A stretch of DNA of 64,000 bases, from contig JAGTXZ010000009.1 of the NCBI GenBank assembly GCA_018398575.1, forward strand, positions 1,443,568 to 1,507,567, read 5' to 3'. The notes beneath the pieces were generated by a model. It did no database searches. It was not told the origin of the DNA and worked only from the letters and a program-made list of their open reading frames with translations. Shown here one piece after another: positions 51,985 through 64,000 of the stretch. Origin of the DNA: Ampelomyces quisqualis. Its lineage: Eukaryota > Ascomycota > Dothideomycetes > Pleosporales > Phaeosphaeriaceae. Position 1 is the stretch's first letter, and every line of letters begins with the position of its first letter. Both the position numbers and the translations under genes were made by a program.

Positions 51985-52960
51985 ATGGCTAAGTAGAAGT
52001 TAACGTTAGAGCTAAAGAAAAGTTTAGAATATATCTAAATAGAAAAGAAACTAGGGCTAGATAGAAGTCTTAGTATATTAGAAAGAAAAAATATATATAA
52101 GAAATTAGAAGATAAAGATATTCAAAACGTAAATATATATATAGCTATATAGAAATTTAAAATAGAGCTAAAGAAAACTAGATATTATAGCTAAGTTATA
52201 GTGTAAACTTTAACTAAATAGAAGTAAAACTATAGGTAAAGAAAAAGACTATATATAGCTAAATAGTAGTTAGAGCTAGAGCTAAATAGAAGTTAGTACT
52301 AAAGCTAAAGAAAAGAAATATAGATAACTAAAGAATTATTAAAACTAAAGCTAAAGATAAGATATATATATAGTATAATAATAGTAAAAAATATAGCTAA
52401 ATATAAGTTATTCTTATAGCTAAAAAGAAGGTATTTTACTAGCTAAATAAAAAAAAAACTCTAGCTAAAGGAAAGAAATATATATAACTAGAGAATAATT
52501 AAAATAAAAGTAACTAGAAAACTATACTATAGCTAAATATAAGTTAAAACTAAAGATTAAGAAAGAAAATATATAAAGCTAGATAATATATTCTAATAAA
52601 GAAGAAAAAAAGAAATCTAACCCCAAATAGAAGTTTAAACCCCTACTAAGAAAATATAAAAACGTAAATAGAACTTAAAAATAAAGCTAAGAAATAGTCT
52701 AAACTATAGTTAACTAGAAGTTTTTACTATAAACTAGGAAAAGAAATATATAGCTAGATAGAAGTATTAAGTAAAACTTAGAAGAAGAGTTATAGAAAAA
52801 TAAAGATTAAGTAAAAATATAGCTAAATATAAGTCTAAACTAAAGCTAAAAAGAAGAAATACCTATAGCTAAATCTAAGTAGTAACTAAAGCTTTATTTA
52901 TAAAACTACTGTACGTAGTACAGCCTATTCCAGCTTAAAAATAGATTATTTCTGGTTAGT
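51985..52960 (+). pseudogene. RIP-decayed, repetitive Lys/Leu-rich coding relic
   Basis: Starts ATGGCTAAG 17 bases after the helicase stop. Read through, it gives Lys/Leu/Ile/Glu-rich protein-like sequence (KLTLELKKSLEYI, KLGLDRSLSILERKNIYKKL) with frequent TAG/TAA where Gln or Trp would be expected, built of degenerate repeats around AGCTAAATAGAAGTTAGAGC. Either a dead gene or degenerate satellite; not functional as it stands. Confidence 0.4.
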
Positions 52961-53000
52961 GCGTTGTAGCTAAACCCAAAATAGACTATTACGTACAACT

Positions 53001-53581
53001 AGGAAATAGATTTTAGCTGTTGCAGCAGGAAATAGACTTTGGCTGTTGCAGCAGAAAATAGATTTTGGCTGTTGTAGCAGGAAATAGATTTTGGCTGTTA
53101 CAGCAGGAAATAGATTTTAGCTATTGTAGTAGGAAATAGATTTTAGCTGTTATAGCAGAAAATAGATTTTGGCTGTTGCAGCAGGAAATAGACTTTGGCT
53201 GTTACAGCAGAAAATAGATTTTAGCTATTGCAGCAGAAAATAGATTTTGGCTATTATAGTAGGAAATAGACTTTGGCTATTATAGCAGGAAATAGACTTT
53301 GGCTATTATAGCAGAAAATAGACTTTAGCTATTGCAGCAGAAAATAGACTTTAGCTGTTGCAGCAGAAAATAGACTTTGGCTGTTACAGCAGAAAATAGA
53401 CTTTAGCTGTTATAGCAGAAAATAGATTTTGGCTGTTATAGCAGAAAATAAATTTTGGCTGTTACAGCAGAAAATAGACTTTGGCTGTTGCAGCAGGAAA
53501 TAGACTTTGGCTATTATAGTAGAAAATAGATTTTAGCTATTACAGCAGGAAATAGACTTTGGCTATTGCAGCAGGAAATAG
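53001..53581. repeat. 26-bp satellite, about 22 copies
   Basis: Head-to-tail units such as GGAAATAGACTTTGGCTGTT plus GCAGCA, varying mainly by C/T and A/G transitions (for example GTTGCAGCAGG against ATTATAGTAGG), which fits RIP on tandem copies. It borders the very AT-rich block on its telomeric side. Confidence 0.92.
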
Positions 53582-53699
53582 CACTACCTTAAGGTGTATA
53601 TACTAACTATTTTGCATTATCTTGTAATATCCCTAGTTAGCCTATGCGCTCTAACTATAATATTAATATAGAGTTGCCTTTTAAATCTATGTTACCTGT

Positions 53700-55700
53700 A
53701 GTCTTTCTTACCCAGCTACTTATAGAGGTTATTACTACTAGCAACAGCTAATATTGCTTCTATCCAAACACTCTCTTTCTCTAGCATCTACCTGTTGCAC
53801 CTGCTTTAACACCCCTTAATGTACCTGTAATGCTTTACCTATTAGACAAAGATTTCTCTAACTCTTCTTTATTACTCTCTAATATAATCCTCTCTATTTG
53901 TGTATTTAGAACTTCTAAACTCTAGACTCCTCTACTCTAAGATTTGCTATCTAATACATTTACTTTACTACTACAGTTAGCTGTGTAATAACTCTTGCTA
54001 TAGAGACTTACTCTTTAAACAAAGCTAACAAGCGCAACGTATAAAACTTATCTAGTTACTCTAGAAAGAGAAACTCTAACAGAGGCTTACTTTTATCTAT
54101 GTAAGCTAAGAAGAGTAGCTCTATCTTAGCTGCAATTATAGGTACGTCCTTGTTACACTCTATTACTATTTCTATCTACTAACGCACACGCGTTTGTGTT
54201 AATGTTTGTTTAATCTACATATTTATAATTAAACTCTTTAGCAGCAAACTAAAGATCCTAACGCTCTCTGCAAGCACTTTAATAATGTTCTATTATTTTT
54301 CCTAATCTAATAACTGCCTAAAACACAGCCAAAGATTAGTATTTTGTTTCTTTGTTAGCAGATTACTATTGTTATCCTTATATGCGCATTAGAACAAATA
54401 CTTTTTTACTAGAGTATTATAACGTTGTTTCTTTGCTCTAGTGCCTATGTTAAGCTTTTACATTTCTCTTTCTAGTGTTGTATATTTCTTATACAGCGCA
54501 TCTAGTTTCTATTACTGCCTTATTTTATCTGCAATACTGTCTACTCTTAATTTCTCTACCTCTACTACTTTGTACTTCTATCTCTTGCGTTACAAAAGCG
54601 TTAGACTCTGCTTATCTATAGTATTGCAATTCTAGTGCTAAGATAGAACTATCTAAAAACTTAGACTACCTTTTATAAGTAACATATTGTTATTATACGC
54701 TTGCATAGCTAGTGCACTCTTTACTACTACTACCTAATAGAATAACTTGCGTCTCCTACTGCGTTAACGTTTCTAAATTCTTAAGACATTCTGCTAATTC
54801 TAGAATGCCTCTATTAACTCTACTAACAGAGCTTTACTAATTATCTAAGAAACTATAGTAACTCTTACACTAGGCAACAATTTAGCGTACGTGTAATAAC
54901 GCTGCTCTTCTACTGTTCTACTAATTATGCGCTGCGCAACTTCTTAATCCTACTTACTTACTATAGTCTACACAAGTGCTAGGTTTATCTTTTTAACTAA
55001 GGCCTTTTCTACTTATTGCGTTGTCTTTTCTTTTCTCTATCTCTTTCTGCTAGTTCTAGGTCTAGCAGTGTCTGCCTTGTCTACTACTACTAAACTATAG
55101 ACCTGTACCTTATTAACTATTTCTTTCTTACTTACTTAGTTATAAATATTAGCCTAGAGTATTAACATACGCAGGTTGTTATAAACGTTGTTAACAATTT
55201 TTAGTAACGTTGTTTAGTTAGTTTGCTTGCATATCTATAGCAGGGCATTATACAGATTCTTAGCAAAAAATACCTCTAGCAAGTTATATTTGTCTAGAAC
55301 CTAGGCATACATTGCTTTTTTAGTCCTATCCAAAGCGTTATCTACAGCCTGCACTGCTCTAGCCTCTGCTACGTGTTAAGATACATCTTAGGAAATAAAA
55401 TTTAGAGTAGACCTAACTACTATTAAGAAATGCTTAGCCTAGAAGTACTTGCTAGAATATATAGAGATAGTGTGCGTTAGCTAGGTAGCGACATACTCTT
55501 GTCCCCTGCTTGCTAAGCCTTCTTTAAAAAAAACCTACTTTAACTAAAATAGGCTAGATTTAAACACTTTCTCTTTAACAAAATTATCTTATAGTTACTA
55601 CGCTACAGAAGCGTAAAAAACCCTTTCTTCTTTACAACACTATTCTATTGTGTGCAAAGCAGCGCTATGTCTGTCTATACCTATGTTTACCTATATTCTC
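53700..55700 (-). pseudogene. Minus-strand RIP-decayed coding relic, unidentified
   Basis: Coding-like on the minus strand with RIP-type stops, for example about 55,390-55,030: AVDNALDRTKKAMYA, VLDKYNLLEVFFAKNLYNAL and VYSLVVVDKADTARPRTSRK. No family recognised; it is charged and partly coiled. It is divergent from the dead helicase on the plus strand, the same arrangement as the intact pair at 43,350-51,968. Confidence 0.45.
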
Positions 55701-56039
55701 TTCCTAGCTACAGTATTGTTATTTACTCTTATTATTAATATTACCTTAATCCTACTAGTGTCTAGCAACACTTTAATTCTAAACACGCTAATTACACTAC
55801 TATTAAAGAAAGAGAAGCTCTTTAAGCCTTTGTTAATACCTAGCGCAAGCATCTCTATATTTAGCTAGCCTATCTGCATATCTTAAGCAAACTTATCCTA
55901 GCTATTCTTAGTCTTAAAATCTATTAGGATTTACTAAAGTGCAAGCAATACAGCACTATTTGCACTAGCAAAACTGCAATTAAGAATATAAAAACCTACT
56001 TTTATACTAAACATAAGCTGTTTACCTCTGCTATATTAA

Positions 56040-59000
56040 GCAACAAACAACAACTAGAGTAGTAGAGTAAACAGTAGCAAGTAGTATGCAGTTAGCAGTT
56101 CTTCGCAAGAGAGTTACAACCTGCAACTACCTATATTACTAGATATTTTAAGGTTGTTAAAGAAACTACGCCTGTCTACATAGAAGAGGCAGTTGTAGAA
56201 GAAAAGCTAACACCTAATAAAACTGTTTTAGTTACTCTTAACCTATAGAATATTATTAACCCTGCGTTAATACAACTTGCTACTTTAGAGGCGCAGTTTC
56301 TTGTAGCAGAAACAAGAGTTAAGAAAAAACAAAAGCGCATAAACGCTGTTATACTAACTGTCTCTAACTAACAAACCTACCTATACCTAGAACATACGCA
56401 GTTCTAGCGCTGCGTAGCAGATATAAAATAGGAAACTATTTGCAAATATACAAAACCAGGACGCTCTGCCTAACTACAGTACTTAGCTAATGTAGTAAAA
56501 AGTATAATATTAGTGTACTAACATTATGTTTTTCTAACGTCTTGCTAGGCCTAAATTTAAGTTATGTAAGAGTACCTGCAGCACATTTCTGTTATACTTC
56601 TACTACTCTACTAGAGATTTAACAATTGCTACAGCAGCATAATTGTTGCAATTTTTATATTCTTCTATAACGTATTTAACAACGTTGTTTCTTAGCTACC
56701 TACTCTTACTATAACTAAGTACTAGTTATGCACTTAAAGGCCTATCTAGGCCTACTTAGACAGCCTCTACTCTAAGTATTCTAAAGTAGAGACAAAACAC
56801 AAGAGGAGCAAACTAGATATATTAGAAGGCTTATGTTACAATTTCTAAATAGCGCTTTTAGAGCAGACTGCACTGCAACGCAATTTTAACCTAGCTATAG
56901 TTACCTCTCTTGCGTTCTTTGCTGTTAACGCCTAAGACAAGAGATTCTGTAAAGTATACAATTTTGCAACTAACTGCTCTGCTGTTAAAAAATATGTAAA
57001 GTTTGCAGCCTGCTATAAACTATACCTTAAAGAACTAGCTAGTATAGTAGTTAAAACACTAAGTACTGTTGTATAAGAAGAACAAGATCTGCAACTATTT
57101 AAAGTAGACTAGATTATTTAGGAATAGAAAAGGGCTAAGATGCAGCACTTTGCGTTAGAAACTAATACTACTACTAGTAGTAACACATTTAAGTTGTAGG
57201 TTCTCTAATACATAACGTCTAAATATCTTACTATAATAAACTAGGTTATTACTACTTTGCATTACATTGCCTAATTCTAGTATAGTAAGACGTTAGATGC
57301 CTTTGTTTAATAGAATAGTTTAACAGTAACTATCTGTTATATTACAACATTCTTTAAACACTTTGTTAGCATAGTCTAAGTTCTCTACTACTGCGTAGAA
57401 TTCTTAGTTACAGAGTTAACGTTTGTTACTAAGATAAGTAACCTGCCTCTTATCCTATAAGATGCTGTCCTATACAACTCTAGTAACAGTACAATTAGTT
57501 ACAATCTGTTCTCTCCTATACACAAAAGCCTTAGCTATAGATCTGCTTTTGTACAGTAACAAGAGTTTATTGCCTCTTAAGATAATACCTACAAGGACTT
57601 GCGCATTAACAATCTAGACAATTTCTACTAAATTGAAAGGTATAGTGCGCGCGTAGATAACTTCCTTTAACTGTTATTTCTGCTTATTTACTTTACAAGT
57701 AGATAACTAGCTTACCTAACAGAATTGTTAAGCGTTTAGCTACAGAACTCTGTATCTAATAGGAACTAAAACTTATTTATATTCTAAGAACTTGTAGCAG
57801 TTATACTCTAGTACTACAAAGGCTATAAATATAACAAATTCCTTAAGATAGCGTATTGTTTTCTGCCTTGTAAGATAGGCACTCTTGTTGTAAGGTATAT
57901 ATAGCTTATCTAACTTTTCTATTAAACTATTACTGCTTAATCTACAGATACTATACCTACGTCTTACTACTACTAAGCACGTAGCGCTTTCTTATAGCCT
58001 AACAAGTCTAGTTATTAACACGCAACCTTATCCTACGTTACTACTGCTATAAAGAAGGCTACATTGCAGTATCTTAGCACAGAGGCTCCTTCTCTTATTA
58101 TACGTTACATACTAGTTACGTTTAGCTATTATAAGAATAACTATAAGGCTAAGATTTAAGTACTCTTACTAGAGGAAGTTAAGGAAGCTACTAAAGAAGT
58201 GTACTTAGATGCAGTAGAACAATAGGCTAATTACACTCTAAATACTAGCTACAGAATCTACGCAGCTAAGACTGCTTTAGTCTTCTACTTGCAAAACAAC
58301 ACTACCTAGACCTTCTTTAAGGTTTTAACAAATTAGCACTATAATCTAGGATTCTTGCTGCTAAAAGCGCTTAGTTAAAAAGAGTATAACAAGAAGACTG
58401 CGCTGCACCCTATATTACACAGCATTAATACTAAGATATTACTAAGAGAGAACTTTAGCAGAAACGCTAATTTTAGGGGACAACAGCGCGCTGTCCTAGA
58501 GCGCATCTTAGCAGGGCATCTAGTAGTTGCCTACATTGCTAGTATAGGCAGTAGAAAGAGCCTTACCTTTCTTCTTCTTACTTGCTATAGTAAATATAGA
58601 TAAACTATTGTTATTACACTACTAGTTACTCTTTAAACTAATCTAACCTAGTAGTGCAAACAGCTGTGTCTTTTCTTCTCTATGTTTAGAGCCTAAGTGT
58701 TTAACAAAACAGCGCGTGTCTTATTTACTATGCTAGAATATCTTAGTTCCCTTTAATTCTATACTCTTGTTAGCTATCTCTAAGGCTTAGGCAGACTAGA
58801 GCGTATAGTATTAGACAAGTTTTATTACGTTCTTATAGACAACTATAAGTATTGTCTATAGCTATTGCAGATTAAGAAACTTACTTGCTACGCAGTTTCT
58901 ATTACCCTACTATTAGCAACTATACTGCTAGCAGCCTAAGAAGAAGTGTTTAGAATACTTAGTATAAGTAGCATAGTAGACGTCTTCTAAGAGCTAACTG

Positions 59001-60600
59001 TTTAAAAGAACATCTAATATAACGTACACACTCTGTCTTTCTTACCTAAATTGTCTATTAAAAATATAGCTAAATACGTAAAGGCAGAAAAGAGTTCTTA
59101 TAAGAAGATTCTTGTATACGTTTCTACAACAAGTATAGCTAAGAAGCTTAGCAAGCGCTTAGGCGCGCATTACTACTATAGCTAAATGTTAGACTAGAAG
59201 CGCAGTAAGGTGCAAGCTGAATTTACTATAGCTTAGTATAGTGTCTTTATAGCAACTACTGCTTTTAACGCTAGAGTTAACATACTAGGTATTACTCTTG
59301 TAATCTAGTTTAGATACCCTAACTACCTCTTAACCTACTTATAGGAAACAGGCTGCAGTAGCTGTAACAGGAAACAATATATTACAAGAATTGTTATTGT
59401 TACTAGTATATATTCCTTTCTACTAAAACAAACTTCTAGTATCTGCTAAATTATTAAGGATATTGTTAAGAGAGGTAGAATAAAGTCTAGATACCTCTAT
59501 GTTCCTATTAATTAGTATATTAATAGTAACACATTACGCGTCTATTACTGTTCTAATAAAGTACTGTGTTGCTCTTGCGCTAACCTAAGTACTATATACA
59601 AACAGGTTAGTATAGTAGCTACGCCTGCAGCTACACCTGCAAAACAAACTTATCTAAATAATAGTGCTACTGCGCAGCTCTATTGCACTCTCTACTCTAT
59701 AGCAGACTAAATACTGCTAGCAATATGCCTCTCTCTCTGTCTATACATAATAATGTAAGGAAAATTACCTATACTAGAAAACAGCTCTAATAACACAGGA
59801 GCCTTCCCTATAGTTACTATACCTACTGCACGTTTTAACAAGAAACCTACTTACAAACAAATCTATAGTTAAAGTTTAATTCCTAACCTAAGCACACAAA
59901 TTAGCACTAATACTACCTATTAGGTATATTCTCTAGCCTGTAGCTATCTACCCTAATAGCTCTATACAGACCTAATAGTAGCAAAAAGGCTTGGGTAGAA
60001 CGCACGCTTACCTTTAACTAAGACTAGGTAGTTACCCTCTAGTAAGAGGCTGCCTAGCTTCTAGAAGAGCTTTGCAAAACAAGAGATTAGTAGACTAACA
60101 ACTACGTTAAGTGTTTTACAGACCAAGAACTATACAATTATCTTAAAGCTAAGTATAACGCGTTTACTAAAGACGTAGTAGCTAAGTACTAACAAGATAA
60201 ACTATAAGGAAACCTACCTAAAGGACAGTGTTTCTAGTACGCTATGCTAATAAGTCTCTGTGCCAAGTAGTTTAACTCTACTACTAAGAGAAATTACAAT
60301 TGCCTAGAGCGCAGCACTAACTGCACCTTTCTCTATATAATTCTTAATACTTAGGCTTACCTTTAGAAATACTATAAAAAGGCAAGAGAAATATAGATTT
60401 AGCGCGTTGCAGACAAAACCTATAGAGAATTAGATAGCGCAAAGAACGCAGACTTTATATAGTATTTTTCTAAGTTAGTTGCTCTAGTAGGAGAAAAACC
60501 TATAGGCTGTATTGCTTACAACGTTAATTAGATAACCTGTTCCTACGTGTAGAAGAAGAGTACCTAACGTGCCTAAGTAGACAACATGCCTTTTAGAATT
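56040..60600 (+). pseudogene. Dead telomere-linked RecQ-like helicase
   Basis: Second, RIP-inactivated member of the same architecture. About 57,660-57,740 corresponds to the recombinase-like R-I region (FLLIYFTS ... TELLSV, where the intact gene has AFYLLGACPIRGTEVEVL). Helicase motif I is at 58541-58561 as SIGSRKS (GGGKS in the intact gene). Motif II near 58,815 is destroyed (DKFY). Motif V near 59,250 reads ATTAFNARVNILGITLVI. Motif VI near 59,340 reads ETGCSSCNRK. C-terminal Cys clusters lie near 59,550-59,600. Many TAA/TAG stops fit CAA/CAG/TGG decay. It is less AT-rich than the intact gene, and its domain wording is closer to ordinary fungal RecQ-like telomeric helicases, so it is a different subfamily or a younger arrival. 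Confidence 0.8.
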
Positions 60601-62002
60601 TAATACCAGCCCTATTATACTACAAAGAGTCTTCTTGCAAGGGCAACGTTACTACTGTTAATTTCCCCCTCCTTCTTACTAGCTTGCAATACGTTAGAAC
60701 AACAATACTTGCACGTAGGCTATTACACCTTAGATGCTAGAGACGTATTAATTAATTAAGTATAAGCTATTTTCCTTGCATTGCCTACTATCTGTCTACG
60801 CAGTGTACAATAATCCTTAGTAACTATTGTAGCTTCTGCTAATTTACTCTATATAAAACAGTGCCTCTCTACCTCCTCTTAAACATGTTATGCAACAAAA
60901 TTTTAAAAATCTAACATATTTATCTCTAAACATACTACTATAGACAAGCTAAACAAGAAAATGCTAGCTCTTTTTCTAACGTTAAGGCACGTCTATTCTC
61001 TTGTGTATCTACTAGTCCTACAGCTCTTTGTCTACTTAGTTATAACTACAACCTATTTCTATTCCCTCTATAGTAATTTAAGGAACTAGCATAGATTGTA
61101 CTAGATCTAGCTGCAATAATATGTAGTACACGTAGCAGCAGGAAAGGTATTTAGGCGTAAGCAACAGCAGGAAGTGTTTTAATCTAAGTAACAGTAAGGT
61201 AACGTTACGTATCCTAACGTTTTAAATTACGCGCTAGTAATCTTAGCACTAGTAGGCAATCCAAATTACTACGCTTACTTACCTACCCTTGTTAAATACC
61301 TTAAAACGCTCTACAAGACTACTTAACTGCTTAAAATCTACAAAACCTACCTATAAGTAATCTTTATAGAGCAAATACACAGATATTAGCGCAACTAACT
61401 ACTTGCAGTAACTAGCATACAATTACAAGCTAACTACAGCAAAGTAGTAGCAGCGCTACCTTTACTTTAGCGCTACTAGTCTTAGAGACCTAAATAGTAA
61501 GTATCTATACAGGCTGTTGCTCTTAACAAAATACTCTTCTTTTCTACACACTCTATACCTACTCTCTTTAGCGCTGTGTTGCCTACTGCAAACACCTCTA
61601 AGGACTACTATACACTATTATATTAAATCTACTATACAGCATTTTCCTAGCACTAGGCGTAGAGTTAATTTTCCCTAAATCCTGTTTACACGCTCCTAAA
61701 CTGCAATCTAAGCCTTTCTAATTTAGCAGAATCTTATAGTTATTCTCTGTACTGCTTAAGCACACTGTGCCTAAGCTTTATAGAGAATTTGTTACTACCT
61801 CTAGGTAGAGAAAGAGAGTGTTTTGTTATAGGCAACATTACTCTTGCCTAAACACTCTTCTCTTATATGTTGCCTACACTTAAACACCTCTCTTCTCTCT
61901 GTTGCTATTACCTAAAACTCTTTTCTTCTCTCTCCTAATCTTGTTCTATCTAAACCCCTCTATTGTTTAAGCACTATTTTCTAACACAATTATAGGTTTA
62001 CT
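60601..62002. other. RIP-modified DNA, coding-like debris
   Basis: Plus-strand stretches such as 61,250-61,420 (NPNYYAYLPTLVKYLKTLYK) read like protein with RIP-type stops, but start, end and family are not recognisable. It may belong to the 3' part of the dead helicase or to another element. Confidence 0.35.
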
Positions 62003-63920
62003 ATGTTAACTAGTAACAACTTTAGAATAGATTATCTTGTAGGCTTTAACTTCTTAGGTCTTAACAGGCAGCTATTAGATCTAATAAACATTAACGCCCT
62101 CCCTGCTAACAACGCTAACGCACACTATGCTGCTATTAATAGCGCTGTTAAGGTATTTCTAAAAATAAGCTAACTTCTAGTGTTACAAGAGTCTTAGTTG
62201 TACACATGCTATTAGTACTTTGGTTTTAGAACTAAGGCGTCCTTTTAAGAATTTGTTGCCTCTTTACGTGTTTCTGTAGACGTACAGGATTTTACTATAG
62301 TGCGTAAGGCCTAGATTAAGAAGTATAGTATTTCTAAAGAATAAGTTAAATAACTAAAGCAGAAGCATATTAAGGCTGCTCTTGCAATGCTTTAAGATAA
62401 CAACCTATTAAAGCTAAACCTAACAATGCAGTTACTTATTAAGGCCCTATGTACCTATCTTTAGCAAACGTATACTATTATTCTTAACTACTTTCTACAG
62501 GTCTAGTTTGTTGTAAACAGTTTACTATTTAGTAAACACAGAATTAACTCTATCTATTACTTTAACTATGTAAACTTGCTTGTTAAGATTATTAACTGCT
62601 CTAAGGAAGGTTTTAAGCTGCTTAATGCAAAGCAGGCGTCTAGTACCTATAAACCTTACGCTTTACAGATAATAGAGGCCGCAAAGTCTAGCAAGGCTAA
62701 TAGTTAAGTACCTTTTCTAGTTATTACTCTTTAGAATACAGCTCTAGCTTGTTGTTAAGCTCTTATTGTTGCTGCCTTAGATAAAACTAAGGTAGCAGAA
62801 CTTAACTACAAACAGGCCTAGCTTAAATTTAAGGCTGTAGAGGCTTAGGTAAGTAAGACTACTAAAGACAAGGACACTCTAGTTTCTACAAAGCTGCGTT
62901 AGAAGCTTAAAGAGAAAGAGTAAGCTAAGTAAGACGCTTGCGCACAATATAAGGCTTTGCAGAACTCTACACGTCTTAAGCTAGTTAACTCTAAGTATTT
63001 TACTACTACAAAGTTAACAATAAAAAAAGGTCTGCAGACTAAAAACCTTATCTTAAAGCAACAGACTAGCACAGTAGTCTATATTAACGTACATACACTA
63101 GATCTAAGCAATCTATAAGTGTTCTAGTTCCAAAACAGCTATATTATTAGATACCTAAAGGATCTTGTTAACAACATTTTAGATTTTACTAAAACAAACT
63201 AGGTTTACAATAACAAAGCTGCAGAGCCTATGTTTGCAGTTAGAAGTAGCGTTGTCTATTGCTATAACTACGTAAAGAGCATTAATAAGGTTGCTTGCAA
63301 TACTAATTAGGTTAAGATAACAACTCTAACAGCTAGTAATGCACTAACGCTACTAGAAGCAGACAAAGTTATTCTTACACTAGAGGAGTTAGCTGCAGTA
63401 ACACACAATAATATATCTACTGCAAAGCGCCTTACTTACGCTTAATTTGCCTGCTACATTAGCAACTATAATAAGAGCGCTATTAATATTAAAGAAGAGA
63501 GGTCTAGAAACTTTATAGGGCGTCTAATGCAAGACGCAAAATTTAATAGCATTAAGCTAACCTTTGTTAACAACAATCTACAAACTAAGAATAAACCTAA
63601 AGTCTATAATATAAACAACACCTCTATACGCTTGCAGGTTAACAACACTACTTATATAATAGACAATACTACTTATTAACCTACTAAGTACTAGCGCGCA
63701 TTAAACAGAGGTTGCGTTAAACGCTGCAAGAACTCCTGTATCTCTAGTTAAAATTCTAATAGCAATACTAATTTGTAGTAGCAGACTACTAGCGCTATAA
63801 AAATCTTAGACTACTGCAACAAATTAATAGAGAAGCGCTTGACACAACTAATTAACCTACGCAACGCTAAGGATTCTTTTGCAGTTAAGAAGTCTTATTA
63901 AGACATTACTTACAGAGTAA
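62003..63920 (+). pseudogene. RIP-decayed coding relic ending at the telomere, unidentified
   Basis: From the ATG at 62003 (MLTSNNFRIDYLVGFNFLGL) the plus strand reads as a Lys/Ala/Leu/Asn-rich protein with RIP-type stops for 1.9 kb: FVVNSLLFSKHRINSIYYFN, KEGFKLLNAKQASSTYKPYA, LTLEELAAVTHNNISTAKRL and CVKRCKNSCIS. I recognise no domain; a transposon-encoded DNA-binding protein is one possibility. The frame runs almost to the first telomere repeat, so the gene was probably truncated by chromosome-end formation. Confidence 0.5.
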
Positions 63921-63923
63921 TAC

Positions 63924-63992
63924 TTAGGGTTAGGGTTAGGGTTAGGGTTAGGGTTAGGTTAGGGTTAGGGTTAGGTTAGGGTTAGGGTTAGG
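63924..63992 (+). repeat. Telomere repeats (TTAGGG with TTAGG variants)
   Basis: Nine TTAGGG and three TTAGG units, G-rich strand running towards the right edge as expected for a right chromosome end. The last eight bases of the window (TCCCTTGT) are not telomeric and may be a read or assembly artefact. Confidence 0.95.
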
Positions 63993-64000
63993 TCCCTTGT

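Noticed and set aside
54441..55868. Short plus-strand hydrophobic frames
   Set aside because: They are antisense to the minus-strand relic and consist of Leu/Ser/Tyr from AT-rich complement; no evidence of a gene.
31372..63920. Repeated short motifs suggesting a CRISPR array
   Set aside because: The repeats are contiguous satellites without unique spacers of regular length, and the organism is a eukaryote.

Overview
The window is the end of a chromosome of a filamentous ascomycete. It has short 48-62 nt introns with GTAAGT-type donors and CTAAC/CTGAC branch sites, typical fungal housekeeping genes, C-to-T/G-to-A decay of repeats in the style of repeat-induced point mutation (RIP), and a TTAGGG telomere at the right edge. 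The sharp split into a GC-balanced gene-rich half and an AT-rich gene-poor half suggests a plant-associated Dothideomycete (Pleosporales-like). That placement is inference; no marker gene proves it.

Positions 1-30,900 are ordinary genome. In order: a LIM-binding-domain co-regulator (PtaB type, cut by the left edge), V-ATPase subunit B, two small genes with overlapping 3' ends, cytosolic leucyl-tRNA synthetase, a secreted chitin deacetylase with three chitin-binding modules, a GH30 glycosidase pseudogene carrying a CACTG-type inverted-repeat transposon, a frameshifted short-chain dehydrogenase, the Snu66/SART-1 splicing factor, peptidyl-tRNA hydrolase 2, mitochondrial ribosomal protein bL28m, and a secreted glycine/aspartate-rich protein.

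From about 31,400 to 63,920 the sequence is an AT-rich, RIP-modified subtelomere. It holds a heavily mutated solo LTR, a complete but RIP-inactivated Ty3/gypsy chromodomain retrotransposon (299-bp LTRs, 5-bp target duplication ATTTC) inserted in a 21-bp minisatellite, further satellite arrays, and relics of coding genes including a dead telomere-linked helicase.

The centre of interest is 43,350-51,968. In the most AT-rich part lie two intact divergent genes. One is a 2255-codon uninterrupted ORF joining OrsD-like C2H2 fingers, a tyrosine-recombinase-like domain (R669, R792, H826, Y835), a long low-complexity linker, a RecQ-like helicase and C-terminal Cys/His clusters. The other is a previously easy-to-miss three-exon gene of 165 codons. 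Both almost completely avoid residues whose codons contain CpA or TpG: no Trp, no Met after the start, very few Gln/His. The remaining Cys and His sit largely at predicted metal-binding and catalytic positions. This looks like a gene pair that has survived RIP by shedding RIP targets under purifying selection, beside relics that did not survive.
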